DNA of 33,167 nt from Roridomyces roridus. Lineage: Eukaryota > Basidiomycota > Agaricomycetes > Agaricales > Mycenaceae. A program made the position numbers and the translations under genes. The DNA lies in the NCBI GenBank assembly GCA_029378245.1, contig JARKIF010000291.1, forward strand, positions 1 to 33,167. The letters are read 5' to 3'. Shown piece after piece: positions 1 through 9,376 of this stretch; within the stretch, counting starts at the first letter, position 1; each line of letters begins with the position of its first letter. The notes below the pieces were generated by a model. It worked only from the letters and a program-made list of their open reading frames with translations. It was not told the origin of the DNA and did no database searches.

Positions 1-928
1 GGCGCTTGGGTCGTGCTGGACCCCTCCATCAACCCGGAGCAAATGGAGATGTATGCAGACGTCGACGCGCGTGCCGGTGTGCTCGAGGCCGAGGGTATCG
101 TCGAGATCAAGATGCGGCGGGACAAGATCGTCAAGCTCATGGAGCGACTCGACGAGACATACGCGACCTTCAAGCGGGAGTCGAACGATAGTTCCAAGAC
201 GCCCGAGGAGCGAGCCGCTGCTTCTTCTGCGTTGGCCAGCCGTGAGACGTTCTTGGAGCCGACCTACAAGCAGATTGCTCTGTTGTACGCGGATCTTCAC
301 GAGTGCGTGTTTCTTTCCGCCGTCTATTTTTCTTTTATTAAACTTTGTTTTCAGCCGGACTGGTCGTATGGAGGCCAAGGGGTGCGCGAAGCCCGCTGTC
401 TGGAAGGAGGCGCGTCGGCGCTTCTACTGGGCAGTGCGTTCCCGGGTGGCGCGTTCGGCCGCTCTCGCCGACATTGCCGAAGCGAGTCCCGGAACAAAAC
501 CGGAGTACCGCTCCCGCCTGCTCGACGGCCTCGCCTCGATCGACGCTTCGACAAGTCCGCGGGAGGTGGCGGAGAAGCTCGAGAAGCTGGACATTTCACA
601 GACGATCGTGCAACTCAAGACGGACTACTTGATGAAGAACCTGTTGAGTCTGACCAAGGAAGACCGCAAGGCCGCGATAGATGGTCTCCACCGTTGCCGA
701 CAACCTCTCGGAGGAGGAACGAGCCTCGTTGTCACCGTTCCCAGGGCCCGGCCCGCTCACCCGGTATGTATTCGTTCTTGCTGCACTCGATCCCGACTTA
801 CGATTGCACAGCTCCTTCAGACGCATCAGGCTAAATTCTGTTGCACTCGCACTGTCTCTTCACTCGCATCGCTTCAATTCCTTTTGCTACATAGAAACGA
901 ATTTGTATATTACACGCACGCTTTATAG
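1..928 (+). CDS. ACC1: Acetyl-CoA carboxylase, C-terminal fragment (5' end outside window)
   Basis: This is the end of the multidomain cytosolic enzyme that carboxylates acetyl-CoA to malonyl-CoA for fatty-acid synthesis. The window opens inside the carboxyltransferase domain, in frame from base 1: it reads VVLDPSINPEQMEMYAD, then EGIVEIKMRRDK, then YKQIALLYADLHD. A 52-nt intron (303-354, GTGCGT...TTTTCAG) is removed, and the second exon reads RTGRMEAKG, then WKEARRRFYWAVR, both typical of fungal ACC. Around 683-690 the family-like C-terminus changes frame: AAIDGL is in one frame and STVADNLSEEER in another, so about two bases are missing or one is extra. Reading straight on gives an unrelated tail that stops at 926-928. 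A further intron may start at 764 (GTATGT), so the exact end is unsure. The gene converges on the kinase gene. Family assignment is firm; the 3' end is not. Confidence 0.9.
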   Translation, partial: ALGSCWTPPSTRSKWRCMQTSTRVPVCSRPRVSSRSRCGGTRSSSSWSDSTRHTRPSSGSRTIVPRRPRSEPLLLLRWPAVRRSWSRPTSRLLCCTRIFTSACFFPPSIFLLLNFVFSRTGRMEAKGCAKPAVWKEARRRFYWAVRSRVARSAALADIAEASPGTKPEYRSRLLDGLASIDASTSPREVAEKLEKLDISQTIVQLKTDYLMKNLLSLTKEDRKAAIDGLHRCRQPLGGGTSLVVTVPRARPAHPVCIRSCCTRSRLTIAQLLQTHQAKFCCTRTVSSLASLQFLLLHRNEFVYYTHAL

Positions 929-1006
929 AATCAATTCCTTGTTCCTCCTCATCTCGTAGCCGGATCTTTGCATAGTTGACTTGAGGATGAAGGGGCGTGT
1001 GAGCTC

Positions 1007-2696
1007 TCATCCAAGGTGAGTCAAAGCTCCCGTCAACGAAACACGCGAGTGCGCATCGAAGCGAACGAGGTGGTCCAGTAGATCAATGGCTAGGTAATGT
1101 CAACCAAACGGATCGAAAACATTATACGAGAAGACGTACCCTGACCAGGGAGTTTTTTCTCCACGAGATCGTCCCAGCGCATTTTCGGAAACGGAGGATG
1201 ACCATCATAATCTCCTACCCAAGGATTTTGGAGGGTGAACCTGTAAGGCCGTTGAGTTGTATGTACAAGCAACGGAGATATACGCACATTGTAAAGAGGA
1301 GAATGCCGCCGCTGAAGCTATCAGCGTAATAGTCGTATCCCTCTTCGGTGTAAACTTCGGGAGCCATGTACGCATAGGAGCCGCGCACGGTGTGCATGAG
1401 ATCTCTGCTGTCGACATCTTTGGCGATGTTGGACAATCCAAAGTCGGCGATTTTGATAAAAGGCTTTGCGTCGTCATGATCGCGGAGGAGGATATTCTGT
1501 AGATTGGTCAATCGTCTGTGGAATGGGCTGCAGAGTAACTAACCTCGGGTTTGAGGTCTCGGTGAGTGATTCCTAGGCATGGCAATGGGCCATGGCATGA
1601 CACAGCTGGAACATGATGTCGCGGGCTATGTTCGTGGCTATATTGTCTTTAGCATGGTGTATTGCCCAAAGGATGAGATTTACCTAGTCCTCCTCTAGCG
1701 ATGGCACGCCCCAAGAACTCAAGCAAACTCTGGCCCGGCATGTATTGGAGTACAAGGTCTAAGCAAATTGTGAGATGCGTTGGTAATGCAGACGCGTCAA
1801 CTCACAGATGGTCGGCTTGTTCATGTCGTGGTGGGCGGAAAAAAAGGCGAATGACATGTGGGTGGACGATATTCTCCATTGCCCGAATCTGCGAATTCGT
1901 TCAATGGGTTGGCCAACACAAAAGAAATAGAGTACCTCCGTCAGGCGGTCCTTGATGACTTTCAGATGATCGCATGAGCGTCCAGGAGTCTTTAATTGAA
2001 TGAGCAAGGCAGGGAGACCGAGACCAAGATCACGAACATAGGTCATTTCTTGACAGCGACAAGCCTGTTGGTGGCCTGTTCGACGGCCAAATCGACTGTG
2101 CCGTACGTTCCGCTGCCCAGGTTGCTTTGGGTAACATACATCTGGTCGAAATCAAAATGGTGTGCCCTCCCTGCGACATGGTGGAATCGGTAACCTGTTA
2201 GAGATGAGATGAGCCAAGCGCGCAAAAGATAGTATAAGATCGTACGGAAGTCGTAGAAGCCTTGCTCCTCGGGGACGACGACGGGAGCGCCAAAGCCAAT
2301 TTCATCCTTGTCCTCGAGCCGGTACGGTTGCTTGCCCACTAGTTCACCGTTGACCTGTCCGCATTGTCAGAAAGAGATTGGAGAGGGCACCAGGAATGCT
2401 CACCCAAGTGCCACCAGTCGAAACGTCCTGGATCCAGACCTCGGACTCGACACCCGTCCGACGGTTCCAAGAGATAATGGCATGCTTGCCACCTGCAACT
2501 AGTGAGTCGGTGCACTCGGGCAAGGAGAAGTGGACTGACTGATATGTTCCCCGGGGAGAACCAGGTTACTGAGAAGAGGATTTCTTCCGAAGGAGCATTC
2601 TGGAGTGAGACGCCAGAGGTCGATGCGGTAATGCTTGGGATGACCGCTGAGCGGAATGAGATAGGCACAGAGATGATCGTCGAGAGAGTTGTTCAT
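1007..2696 (-). CDS. FHA-domain serine/threonine kinase, CHK2/Rad53/Cds1-like, frame-disrupted
   Basis: Family role: DNA-damage checkpoint kinase with an N-terminal phosphothreonine-binding FHA domain. Exons run 2696-2540, 2492-2404, 2354-2246, 2194-2038, 1989-1936, 1887-1806, 1758-1684, 1637-1544, 1496-1288, 1240-1140 and 1089-1007. The FHA part shows SFGRNPLLSNL, then SGKHAIISW (SxxH) and TGGTWVNG. The kinase part shows the glycine loop LGSGTYGTV, VAVK, HRDLKPEN, DFG and MAPEV; the usual DxWSxG is DSFSGG. Three exons are one base short. TGA follows VAVKK near 2045, TAG interrupts before LGITHRDL near 1575, and TGA replaces HPWM near 1012. Each is repaired in principle by one extra base in a short homopolymer. 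If the last were repaired the frame would continue to a stop at 831, overlapping the carboxylase antisense. It may be a decaying copy or carry sequence errors. The order FHA then kinase supports CHK2 type over other CaMK-like kinases. Confidence 0.82.
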
Positions 2697-2880
2697 GGCG
2701 GTTTGCTGAAGAGAGGCTACAGCGCAGGCCCATCTTTTATACGCGAACGGCGGGCCCAAGCGTCGTCGGAAAAGGAAGGTGAGGAATCATGGCCCATTGT
2801 TCTTGCAATCAAAGCGCGTGGAGAGACGCGTCCGTGGCTGTGCCTCATCACATGACTTCTGTTACGTAAAATACATGCGA

Positions 2881-3672
2881 TTACTCCTCCGCATCGTCCT
2901 CTACTACCACGCGACTGGCAGCAGGAGTGTCTTCCTCATCTGCCACCACGCTATCCGGAGTAGGAACCACGACCGTCACACCCGTTGTCCTGCGAGTGAG
3001 AATCACGCTGCCTGTTGGAAAGTGAGAACTGCTACCAATTCTTTGCGTTGAAAAGTTTCTACCATTCCGCTTGAGCTCGTCATACCCCTTGACCCTTGAC
3101 GAATGATACGCAGGGTCGACAGTGGCGCCCTGCTCGATAGCGACATAGTCGATCTTTTGCCGATGCAGCCAAGCGACGTCCAGCGTACAAGGCGGGTTCG
3201 GCATAACTTCGTCGACCCACCGACAATGCCTGACCACTTCACACCGATCCACCTCGGGAAGGACAGCAGGCGTGCCGAACAGCTCGCAAGATTCGGCGGA
3301 GAAAACACCAACTATCAGCCAGACGGAGGGAAAGGCCAGTTTCGCCTGGCGGAGTTGCAGGCCGTGTCTCGAGGGTCTCTATAAGACGGCGATCGCATAC
3401 GTTGGGACAAAGCCACCACACCTGACATTAAACCCGTCAAAGATGCCGTCGACGTAGATGCGTTTCTTCCTTGTCAAGGACGCGGGACAAGAGAGGCCGC
3501 TCTGCACAAAGTTCTGGATGTCTGCTGCAGTGAGTCTGCAAGTGTTGAATGTTTCCTGCGCCGCCTGCGACGGCGGGGGCTCGGTCACAGCTGCGCGGCC
3601 TAGGTCAGCAATACTGTTGTCCGGGGAGACGATATCGTAGTCCGAGTCGTCCGAGAGAACAGAAGCATCCAT
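2881..3672 (-). CDS. Choline-phosphate cytidylyltransferase-like protein, degenerate active site
   Basis: Family role: CTP + phosphocholine to CDP-choline, the regulatory step of the Kennedy pathway. Two exons, 3672-3422 and 3367-2881, are joined by a 54-nt intron and give about 245 aa (yeast PCT1 is about 424). The start is the ATG before DASVLSDDSDYDIVSP. Family stretches are clear: RIYVDGIFDGF, LQLRQAKLAFPSVWLIVGV, RCEVVRHCRWVDEVMPN, QKIDYVA, GYDELKRNG and STQR. However, the HxGH signature that binds the nucleotide reads N-V-R-H, with the first His and the Gly replaced. After STQR there are 17 extra residues before RTTGV, where the family has an uninterrupted TQRTxG. This may be an intron that is no longer cleanly removed. 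The gene lies in tandem between the hydroxylase and the kinase. The fold is well supported; catalytic activity is doubtful. Confidence 0.8.
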
Positions 3673-3778
3673 GGCGGAGTGTGGCAAGATAGCTTGCCTC
3701 AGGGCTGCAGCATGGCGGCAATGGGTCAGAATACCGTCACATATTAGATACAAACAAATAAAGTACAGTCTAGCATGT

Positions 3779-5880
3779 CTACGTGAAAGGCCTTTTGAAA
3801 ATACCATCCAAATATGCGATGAGTCCTTCTCGAACAATCGCACCGATTAGGCCATCTGGGCGGACAACGACAATATCGCACCCGCCAGTCAGCGCGTAGG
3901 TTCTGTACGCTTCCCCGTGCGCATCAGCGAGGACCAAGTCAACACCAGGATATGCGTTGGCAGCAGTATCTCCAGGAACAACGACCGCGCATTGCACTGT
4001 GTCGTGGGGGTAAGACTTGAGTGATTGAGCAACAGGCCCCCAACGATCGGCGTGATTGCTGAAGACAAGAACCGTGTGACGGGACGCGGAGAATGTCCCA
4101 AACAGGCTCGTTGTCTTGGACAGACTATCTGCAGCGCGATGCCTGACAGCGACGAGACCAGGCGCGTCCGGTGCTCGGTCACCGGCACACAGTGGTGCCG
4201 TCTGATACCGGTCCTCTTCAACATCCTCATCCGTGTCCTCCTCCTCGTCTTCCTCGTACAGACCGTCTAGTTCGGGATCGAAGTCATCAGCTTCTGGTTG
4301 TTGTTCATCGACAACGATTGAACTCCAGCGACAGTTGACCCCCAGCTGTAATATGCCGCCTCCATTGTGCTTCCAGGCTGCGCGACCTCCGTGCGTAGGA
4401 ACGGTCAATTTTGGGCTGTTTTTGTTGATCGTCGTCTCTTTCAAAAGGGCCGAAATGCGGTTCAACATGGCGGCGACCACCGGTGCGCGTTCTTCCGTGT
4501 AGGTATCGAGCAGAGATGTGGGCGCCAGATTACGCTGCACGAGCGCGAGCTTCCAACCCAAGTTCAGGCAATCTTGGACCCCCGTATTCATTCCCTAAAA
4601 CACATGAGCGGTGGGTAAAAAAAGGCGGGAAAAGATGTACATACCTGGCCACCTGTGATACTGTGCACGTGCGCTGCATCTCCAGCGACAAATACGCGTC
4701 CGACTCGGAATTTATCGACCATCCTGCACAGGATTAGTCGAAAGCAATAGGTCCTTGAGGAAGCACTTGCCGAATATTTGGTCTGTAATGAGATAACCAA
4801 ACGACATCGCCAAAGAAGATGTCCTTTCTGCCGCCGGTATACTGCGCAAAGAGGGGAGCCAGTAATTCGGGGTGGTTCACGATGTGTTTGTGATCGACAT
4901 CTACACCGCTAAGAAGGAAGTTGAACATGAATGGAACCTCCGTTGGCCGTAGGCTAAGCCTTTGCGGAGATTAGATTTGACGAGGACAGCAATCAAGGTG
5001 ATTACCATGCAATGCCGACTTCTCCCCACATATGCCATAGCTGCGAGTGGGTTGTCGAAGACGATGCTTGTGCAGTGGTGATGAACGCACCTTCTCATCC
5101 AGCCCCACGACCATCACATCCCCAATGACAAGATTGTCCGCATTGTTGGTTTCGCCGAGGAACGAGAGACCGAGGGACTTGCGAACCATGCCGCGCGCAC
5201 CATCGCAACCTACCACGAAATCGAAAGTTGGAGTTTCAATGAGCTCTTCGTTTCCATCGTGATGTGGACGAGATATTCGCGTTCGTACGACGTCCTCGCC
5301 GTCGCGTTGCTCGAACGAGAGGAGCGATGCTCCCCACTCGGTTTCACAGCCTAATCGCTGCAACTCCGTCCGCAAGATACCCTCAAGGTGGTCTTGGCCC
5401 AGCATGACCACATTCGGCTGGGTGAAGCATAAGAAAAAGGAGTGGGTGGTTGGAATAAACGCACGAAGGGGCGTTGAGATGTAGACGGGGACGGGGGCCA
5501 CATGTCGAATTTTGCCAGAGGTTTGACGCCGGCGGGCATGGCATACACCACCGCCTGCGGAGGAGGTATTGCGCGGCGTAGTATGGCATCGCTGACTCCG
5601 AGAGCGTGAAAAAGTTCCAGGGAACGCGGCTAGCGTCGTTGAAGATGTGGATAGAGAAATGAAAATATACGGACTCACCATGATGCCCGCGCCCCGCTGT
5701 CCCATCCTCGAGGTTGGCTCTTTGTCGATGAGTCTAACAGAGACTCCATTTCGGAGCAAAGACAGAGCCATGACGAGGCCCGAAGGCCCTGCGCCGACCT
5801 AGCAAAGCATGAACGAGAGATTAAACGCAGGAAAGCAAGGGACCTACGACGAGGATTCGGGGCTTTGACGAGGTACTCAT
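3779..5880 (-). CDS. FAD-dependent aromatic hydroxylase (phenol hydroxylase / PheA-TfdB type)
   Basis: A class A flavoprotein that hydroxylates phenolic rings using NAD(P)H and O2. Eight exons (5880-5848, 5798-5679, 5629-5465, 5417-5091, 5040-5006, 4959-4771, 4723-4645, 4594-3779) join into 587 aa with no frame problem. FAD motifs are present in order: VGAGPSGL near residue 12, RGAGIMPRSLELF, the DG motif CDGARGMVRKSLG, and the GD motif GRVFVAGDAAHVHS followed by GGQGMNTGVQDCLNLGW. The last 200 residues match the thioredoxin-like C-terminal domain of phenol hydroxylases (CAGDRAPDA, DIVVVRPDG). They are preceded by a strongly acidic stretch (YEEDEEEDTDEDVEEDRY). Intron 6 (4770-4724) uses a GC donor. 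The gene is divergent from a Zn2Cys6 regulator, a common layout for inducible catabolic or secondary-metabolism genes. The exact substrate cannot be told from sequence. Confidence 0.9.
4724..4770 (-). other. GC-AG intron in the hydroxylase gene
   Basis: The exon ends ...NI + CG and the intron begins GCAAGT and ends TGTGCAG. Only this junction (phase 2) joins HYRPNIR to MVDKFRVGRVFVAGD. The nearby GT five bases in would give the wrong frame. The donor otherwise matches the consensus perfectly, as expected for GC introns. Confidence 0.85.
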
Positions 5881-6181
5881 TGGCTTGAAAATTTCCACGG
5901 AGCATGTCCATTATAAAGATTTGCGTTTGAGGAACGAGTCGGGAGGGGGAGAGTCGAGACGGGCCCAGGCACGGTGATCCACCACTACGCCGTCGCGTCT
6001 TTAGGTAACTGGAAACTGGCAACATATAGCACTGGCAGCCATCTATCTGATTCTGTCTGCTTCCGCCTGCCCTGCCCTGCCATTGGGCGAGAAGCCCGTC
6101 GTTTACCGAAGAAAATTGCCTTATTCAGAGTTGGGAGGAGTCGCGTTTGGTCAAGTTTGGTCGATCTTGAGCAATACATTC
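5881..6181. promoter_or_regulatory. Divergent promoter shared by hydroxylase (-) and Zn2Cys6 regulator (+)
   Basis: These 301 bases separate the two start codons and hold no gene. A TATA-like TTTATAAT lies on the minus strand at about 5909-5917, only about 30 bases from the hydroxylase ATG. A CGG...CCG inverted pair with 15 bases between (5972-5992) has the geometry of a possible Zn2Cys6 dimer site. Both are short motifs and could be chance. An in-frame ATG at 6083 could lengthen the regulator by 33 residues and shorten this region. Confidence 0.45.
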
Positions 6182-9100
6182 ATGGAATCTCTCGTTGGCA
6201 TCACACACGACCCCACCCCCGTAGCCGCGGTGACCAACGATGACGGTTCCTCCGCGCCCAGTAACAGTGACAACAAGAAGCGAAGAAGACTCAGGAATGC
6301 GTGCGACATATGCCGAAGGTAGTCTCACCTAGCCAGACTCTAGTTAGATTGACGAACAAGTGTGCCGAAGGCAGAAAATCCGCTGTGGGCCCCAGTCCAT
6401 TGCTTTCAGCGCAGTTTTCCAACTATTTCTAGGCGACAGTGCAACCATGCCAGGAAACCGATGCTCGAATTGCATTTCTTTTAGTTCAGAGTGCACGCAC
6501 AATCTATCACAGCTCAAGGTCAGTCTGTACGAGATTATGTGCGTTAAATTCATCCCTGCAAACAGGAGAAGAAAGTCAACCGACGGTGAATTCCATGTTC
6601 GATTTGATTGGTCCTCGTGCTGAAAGTGAAACAGTAAGCGACAGACAAACCCTGAACAGGTACAGGTCGTTCATGCATAACCCCATGTTGCTGAAAATCC
6701 CACCAGGTCGTTGAAGAGTCCGCACGAGTTTTGGGCACCGCCAAAGAGTTGGTCGACGGCCTCCTTGATGGGACTTATGCCGCCCCTCAAGATCAGGAAA
6801 CTCTTCTGCAGCTCCTTCTCCAAGTTTCTCGCTTTGCGAGAGATCTACAGACTGAGGTAGACTCGTACCGCCGATCCCAGACCCCTTCCAGCAGTGGTAC
6901 TGCCGTGTCTCCTCCAACAGACTCTGGCGAAGAAGTGGTGATCGAGACACAGGACCAAAACTCGGCGGATGCGTCAAAACACCGATTTTTTGGCGAAAAT
7001 AGCAACGTGCGGATGCTTCAAGATATTATGGAGACGAAAGGTGCTCAGACGGATGTACTCGCCCCCCGATTAACCAGGCCGCGATTCTGGTCCCTTCATC
7101 CCGTTGGTCCAGCTGAATTAACTGTCAAGCTCGAGATGCTGATATCTTTAGTGGGAGGTTTCTGTCAAGCCACCAGTTGTTATGCACTTTCCTCCAACTG
7201 ATTTGCTATCGCATCTGGTCGACATTTACTTCACTGTACGCTTGAAACTCTCTGGCTAGTATCGAGCTCACAATTTGAACAGCAACAAAACATCTACTTT
7301 CCGATTCTTCATCGGGGGACCTTTGAAAAGTCCATCGCGGAAAATTTACATTTCCGCGATCATCGGTTTGGCGCTACAGTGCTTGGAGTGTGTGCGTTGG
7401 CCTCGAAGAACTCGCCCGACAAGCGGGTACTGTGCGACTCTGGTCCAAACGCCGAGTTGAGCGCCGGCTGGAAGTGGTTCTCGCAAATTCCAACACCATT
7501 CAGTTTGGATCCAACTTCGACATTATATGATTTGCAACTGTGTTGTGTGAGTTTTCGTGCCCACTTAACTTTGAAGACAACTCTGATGATCTTGTAGCTG
7601 TACCTCGCGTTCCAGCAAACAGGGACCAGGATAGAACATGCTTGGCTGCTGATTAGCATGGGAATCTTGCACACGCAGGACACAGCAAATTACATCGGTC
7701 TTGACTCTACTCGAGAAAGCCAGGGGAACGCCGAATTGGCGCGGAGAACGTGTTATCATTTATCGGCGCACGATGCTCTCATCAGTGCCTGTTTTGGACG
7801 CCCGCGATTATCGCTGGTTACCTGGCGTGATATGCCACCTCCGGTCGCGTGCGACGACGAGCATTGGGATCTCGACGATCCTGAGCGCGTGTTCAAGCAA
7901 CCGTCTGGGACACCCTCGAAGATCGACTATTATATCACATACATCAAACTAATGGACATATTCACATTCGCGTGGCGCAAAGGGGATGTATGTGGTTTCA
8001 AAGTTTTCTGGCGAGTCTATACTGATGGCTATTCGAGGCCTCACTTTCGGATTATACGGGCAGGAAGCCTTTGGAGCCTGAAGTACTGGCTGAACTCGAG
8101 TAAGTGCTTTCTCTCGTCCTCAGTTGCACAGGTAACTGAAAGCACACAGTTCTCGATTCAATCAATGGGCGGAGGAAATACCAGAACACCGTACGCCGAT
8201 TTATCTATCGTTTGATTCGCTGAACATTTTCCCAGTCAAGTGGAATCCATACATGGAAAACGACACATTCTTCGACCAAAGTGCCAGTATGCATGCCTTA
8301 CCCTCGCATGGACAATTTCTCATCCTTTCAACAGCTCTATATGCGGCTTATTTCCATGGTCTGTCTTTCTCATTTGCTCATCGCCTCAGCTCACGTTCTT
8401 TCTAGTTCAAATTCTGTCCCATCGTCCTTTCATCCGGACTAAATTGGACCAACCTTCGTCGCCCTCTGTGAGTTGCCAGGTTCGTCATGTGAAGAGATGG
8501 ATGACCGGCTTGAATAGACCTTCAGATCGCTCGCCATTTGTACAAACGCCGCCCGCTCATGTAGCCACGTTCTGGATGTCAAAAGTCGACGGGGTCACTT
8601 CCCCAGCATGCAGGCCATCGTATTTGATTTCCTTTTAAAATATCTTCGTTCAAGCTCATCTCTTACCGCCAGAAAGCTGCTTTTGATTCTGCGACAGTGC
8701 TCTTGATTATCATATGCAGCGCAAGTCGATCTGGACTCGATATCGATGTTGAACGGGAGTTGGTCGATGTGTACAAGTGCATGGCATTCCTCCATCGGTG
8801 CGAGGGGCGGTGGCAGAATGCTGGTCGTTTCTAGTAGGTGTCGGTCACTTCCCAAGTACTGTCCTTGCCAACTATTTCTCTAGCGATATCGCTTGTGAGC
8901 TCTTGGCAACTTACAATATCCCTCTGCCCGCTTTTCCACCAAACGATTTGCCGCCTGGTCGATGGACTGCCAATGGCGACGAACAAAAGAATGCATCTTA
9001 CGCCGAGCAACAAGTACTCCCAGACCATGTGTCTTCCCTGCCGATGGCAGTGGAGGACCTTGGTCGCTTGCCGCTTTACGAAAGTCTGGACTTTTCTGAT

Positions 9101-9332
9101 GCTTTCATGGACCAATTGCTCCCCGACTCCGTACCGGACGCCCGCGCCACGCCGCCACACCTCCCAAAATCTATGGTTGTCGACGATCCGACTCTCGTCG
9201 CCTACCTGTCAGTTGCAGTTTTGAATATGTTGACTTGGATTAACGTGGATTCACAGCGACCATTGGATGCAATATGCTAGTTCTGTAGACGGAATGTTCC
9301 AAGCCATGAACAACGAGTCGTCGAGCATTTAA
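6182..9332 (+). CDS. Zn2Cys6 fungal transcription factor
   Basis: A nuclear DNA-binding activator or repressor of the Gal4-like fungal class. Seventeen exons: 6182-6318, 6371-6384, 6433-6518, 6566-6585, 6635-6659, 6707-7102, 7152-7235, 7283-7546, 7598-7987, 8038-8099, 8150-8190, 8236-8358, 8406-8467, 8518-8619, 8673-8833, 8884-9207 and 9257-9332. They close without a frame break into 788 aa. The zinc cluster has cysteines at about 41, 44, 51, 61, 64 and 71 (Cx2Cx6Cx9Cx2Cx6C), preceded by KKRRRLRN. The fungal-trans middle region follows: RPRFWSLHPWEVSV, LVDIYFTQQNIYFPILHRGTF, GTRIEHAWLLISMG, GRPRLSLVTWRDMP, WAEEIPEHLKWNPY and ILSHRPFI. The C-terminus ends DHWMQYASSVDGMF. Exons 4-5 (KKVNRRKRQTNPEQ) are the least certain. 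The divergent hydroxylase is the obvious candidate target. Confidence 0.9.
6311..6371 (+). repeat. 9-bp direct repeat flanking intron 1 of the Zn2Cys6 gene
   Basis: TGCCGAAGG occurs at 6311-6319 and again at 6363-6371. The offset, 52 bases, is exactly the length of the intron (6319-6370). Removing the intron leaves one copy and restores the CDICRRQKIRC reading. The arrangement is what an insertion with a short target-site duplication would leave. Confidence 0.75.
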
Positions 9333-9376
9333 TATTAATCTAGTATACATGTACTACTTTTTATCACGACGAAGCA

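Noticed and set aside
6083..6181. In-frame ATG at 6083 as start of the Zn2Cys6 factor
   Set aside because: It adds 33 residues without family resemblance and shrinks the divergent promoter. It cannot be excluded, but 6182 is simpler.
7081..7200. Apparent frameshift in the Zn2Cys6 factor after RFWSLHP
   Set aside because: A 49-nt intron (7103-7151, GTTGGT...CTTTAG) joins HP to WEVSVKPP in frame, so no lesion is needed.
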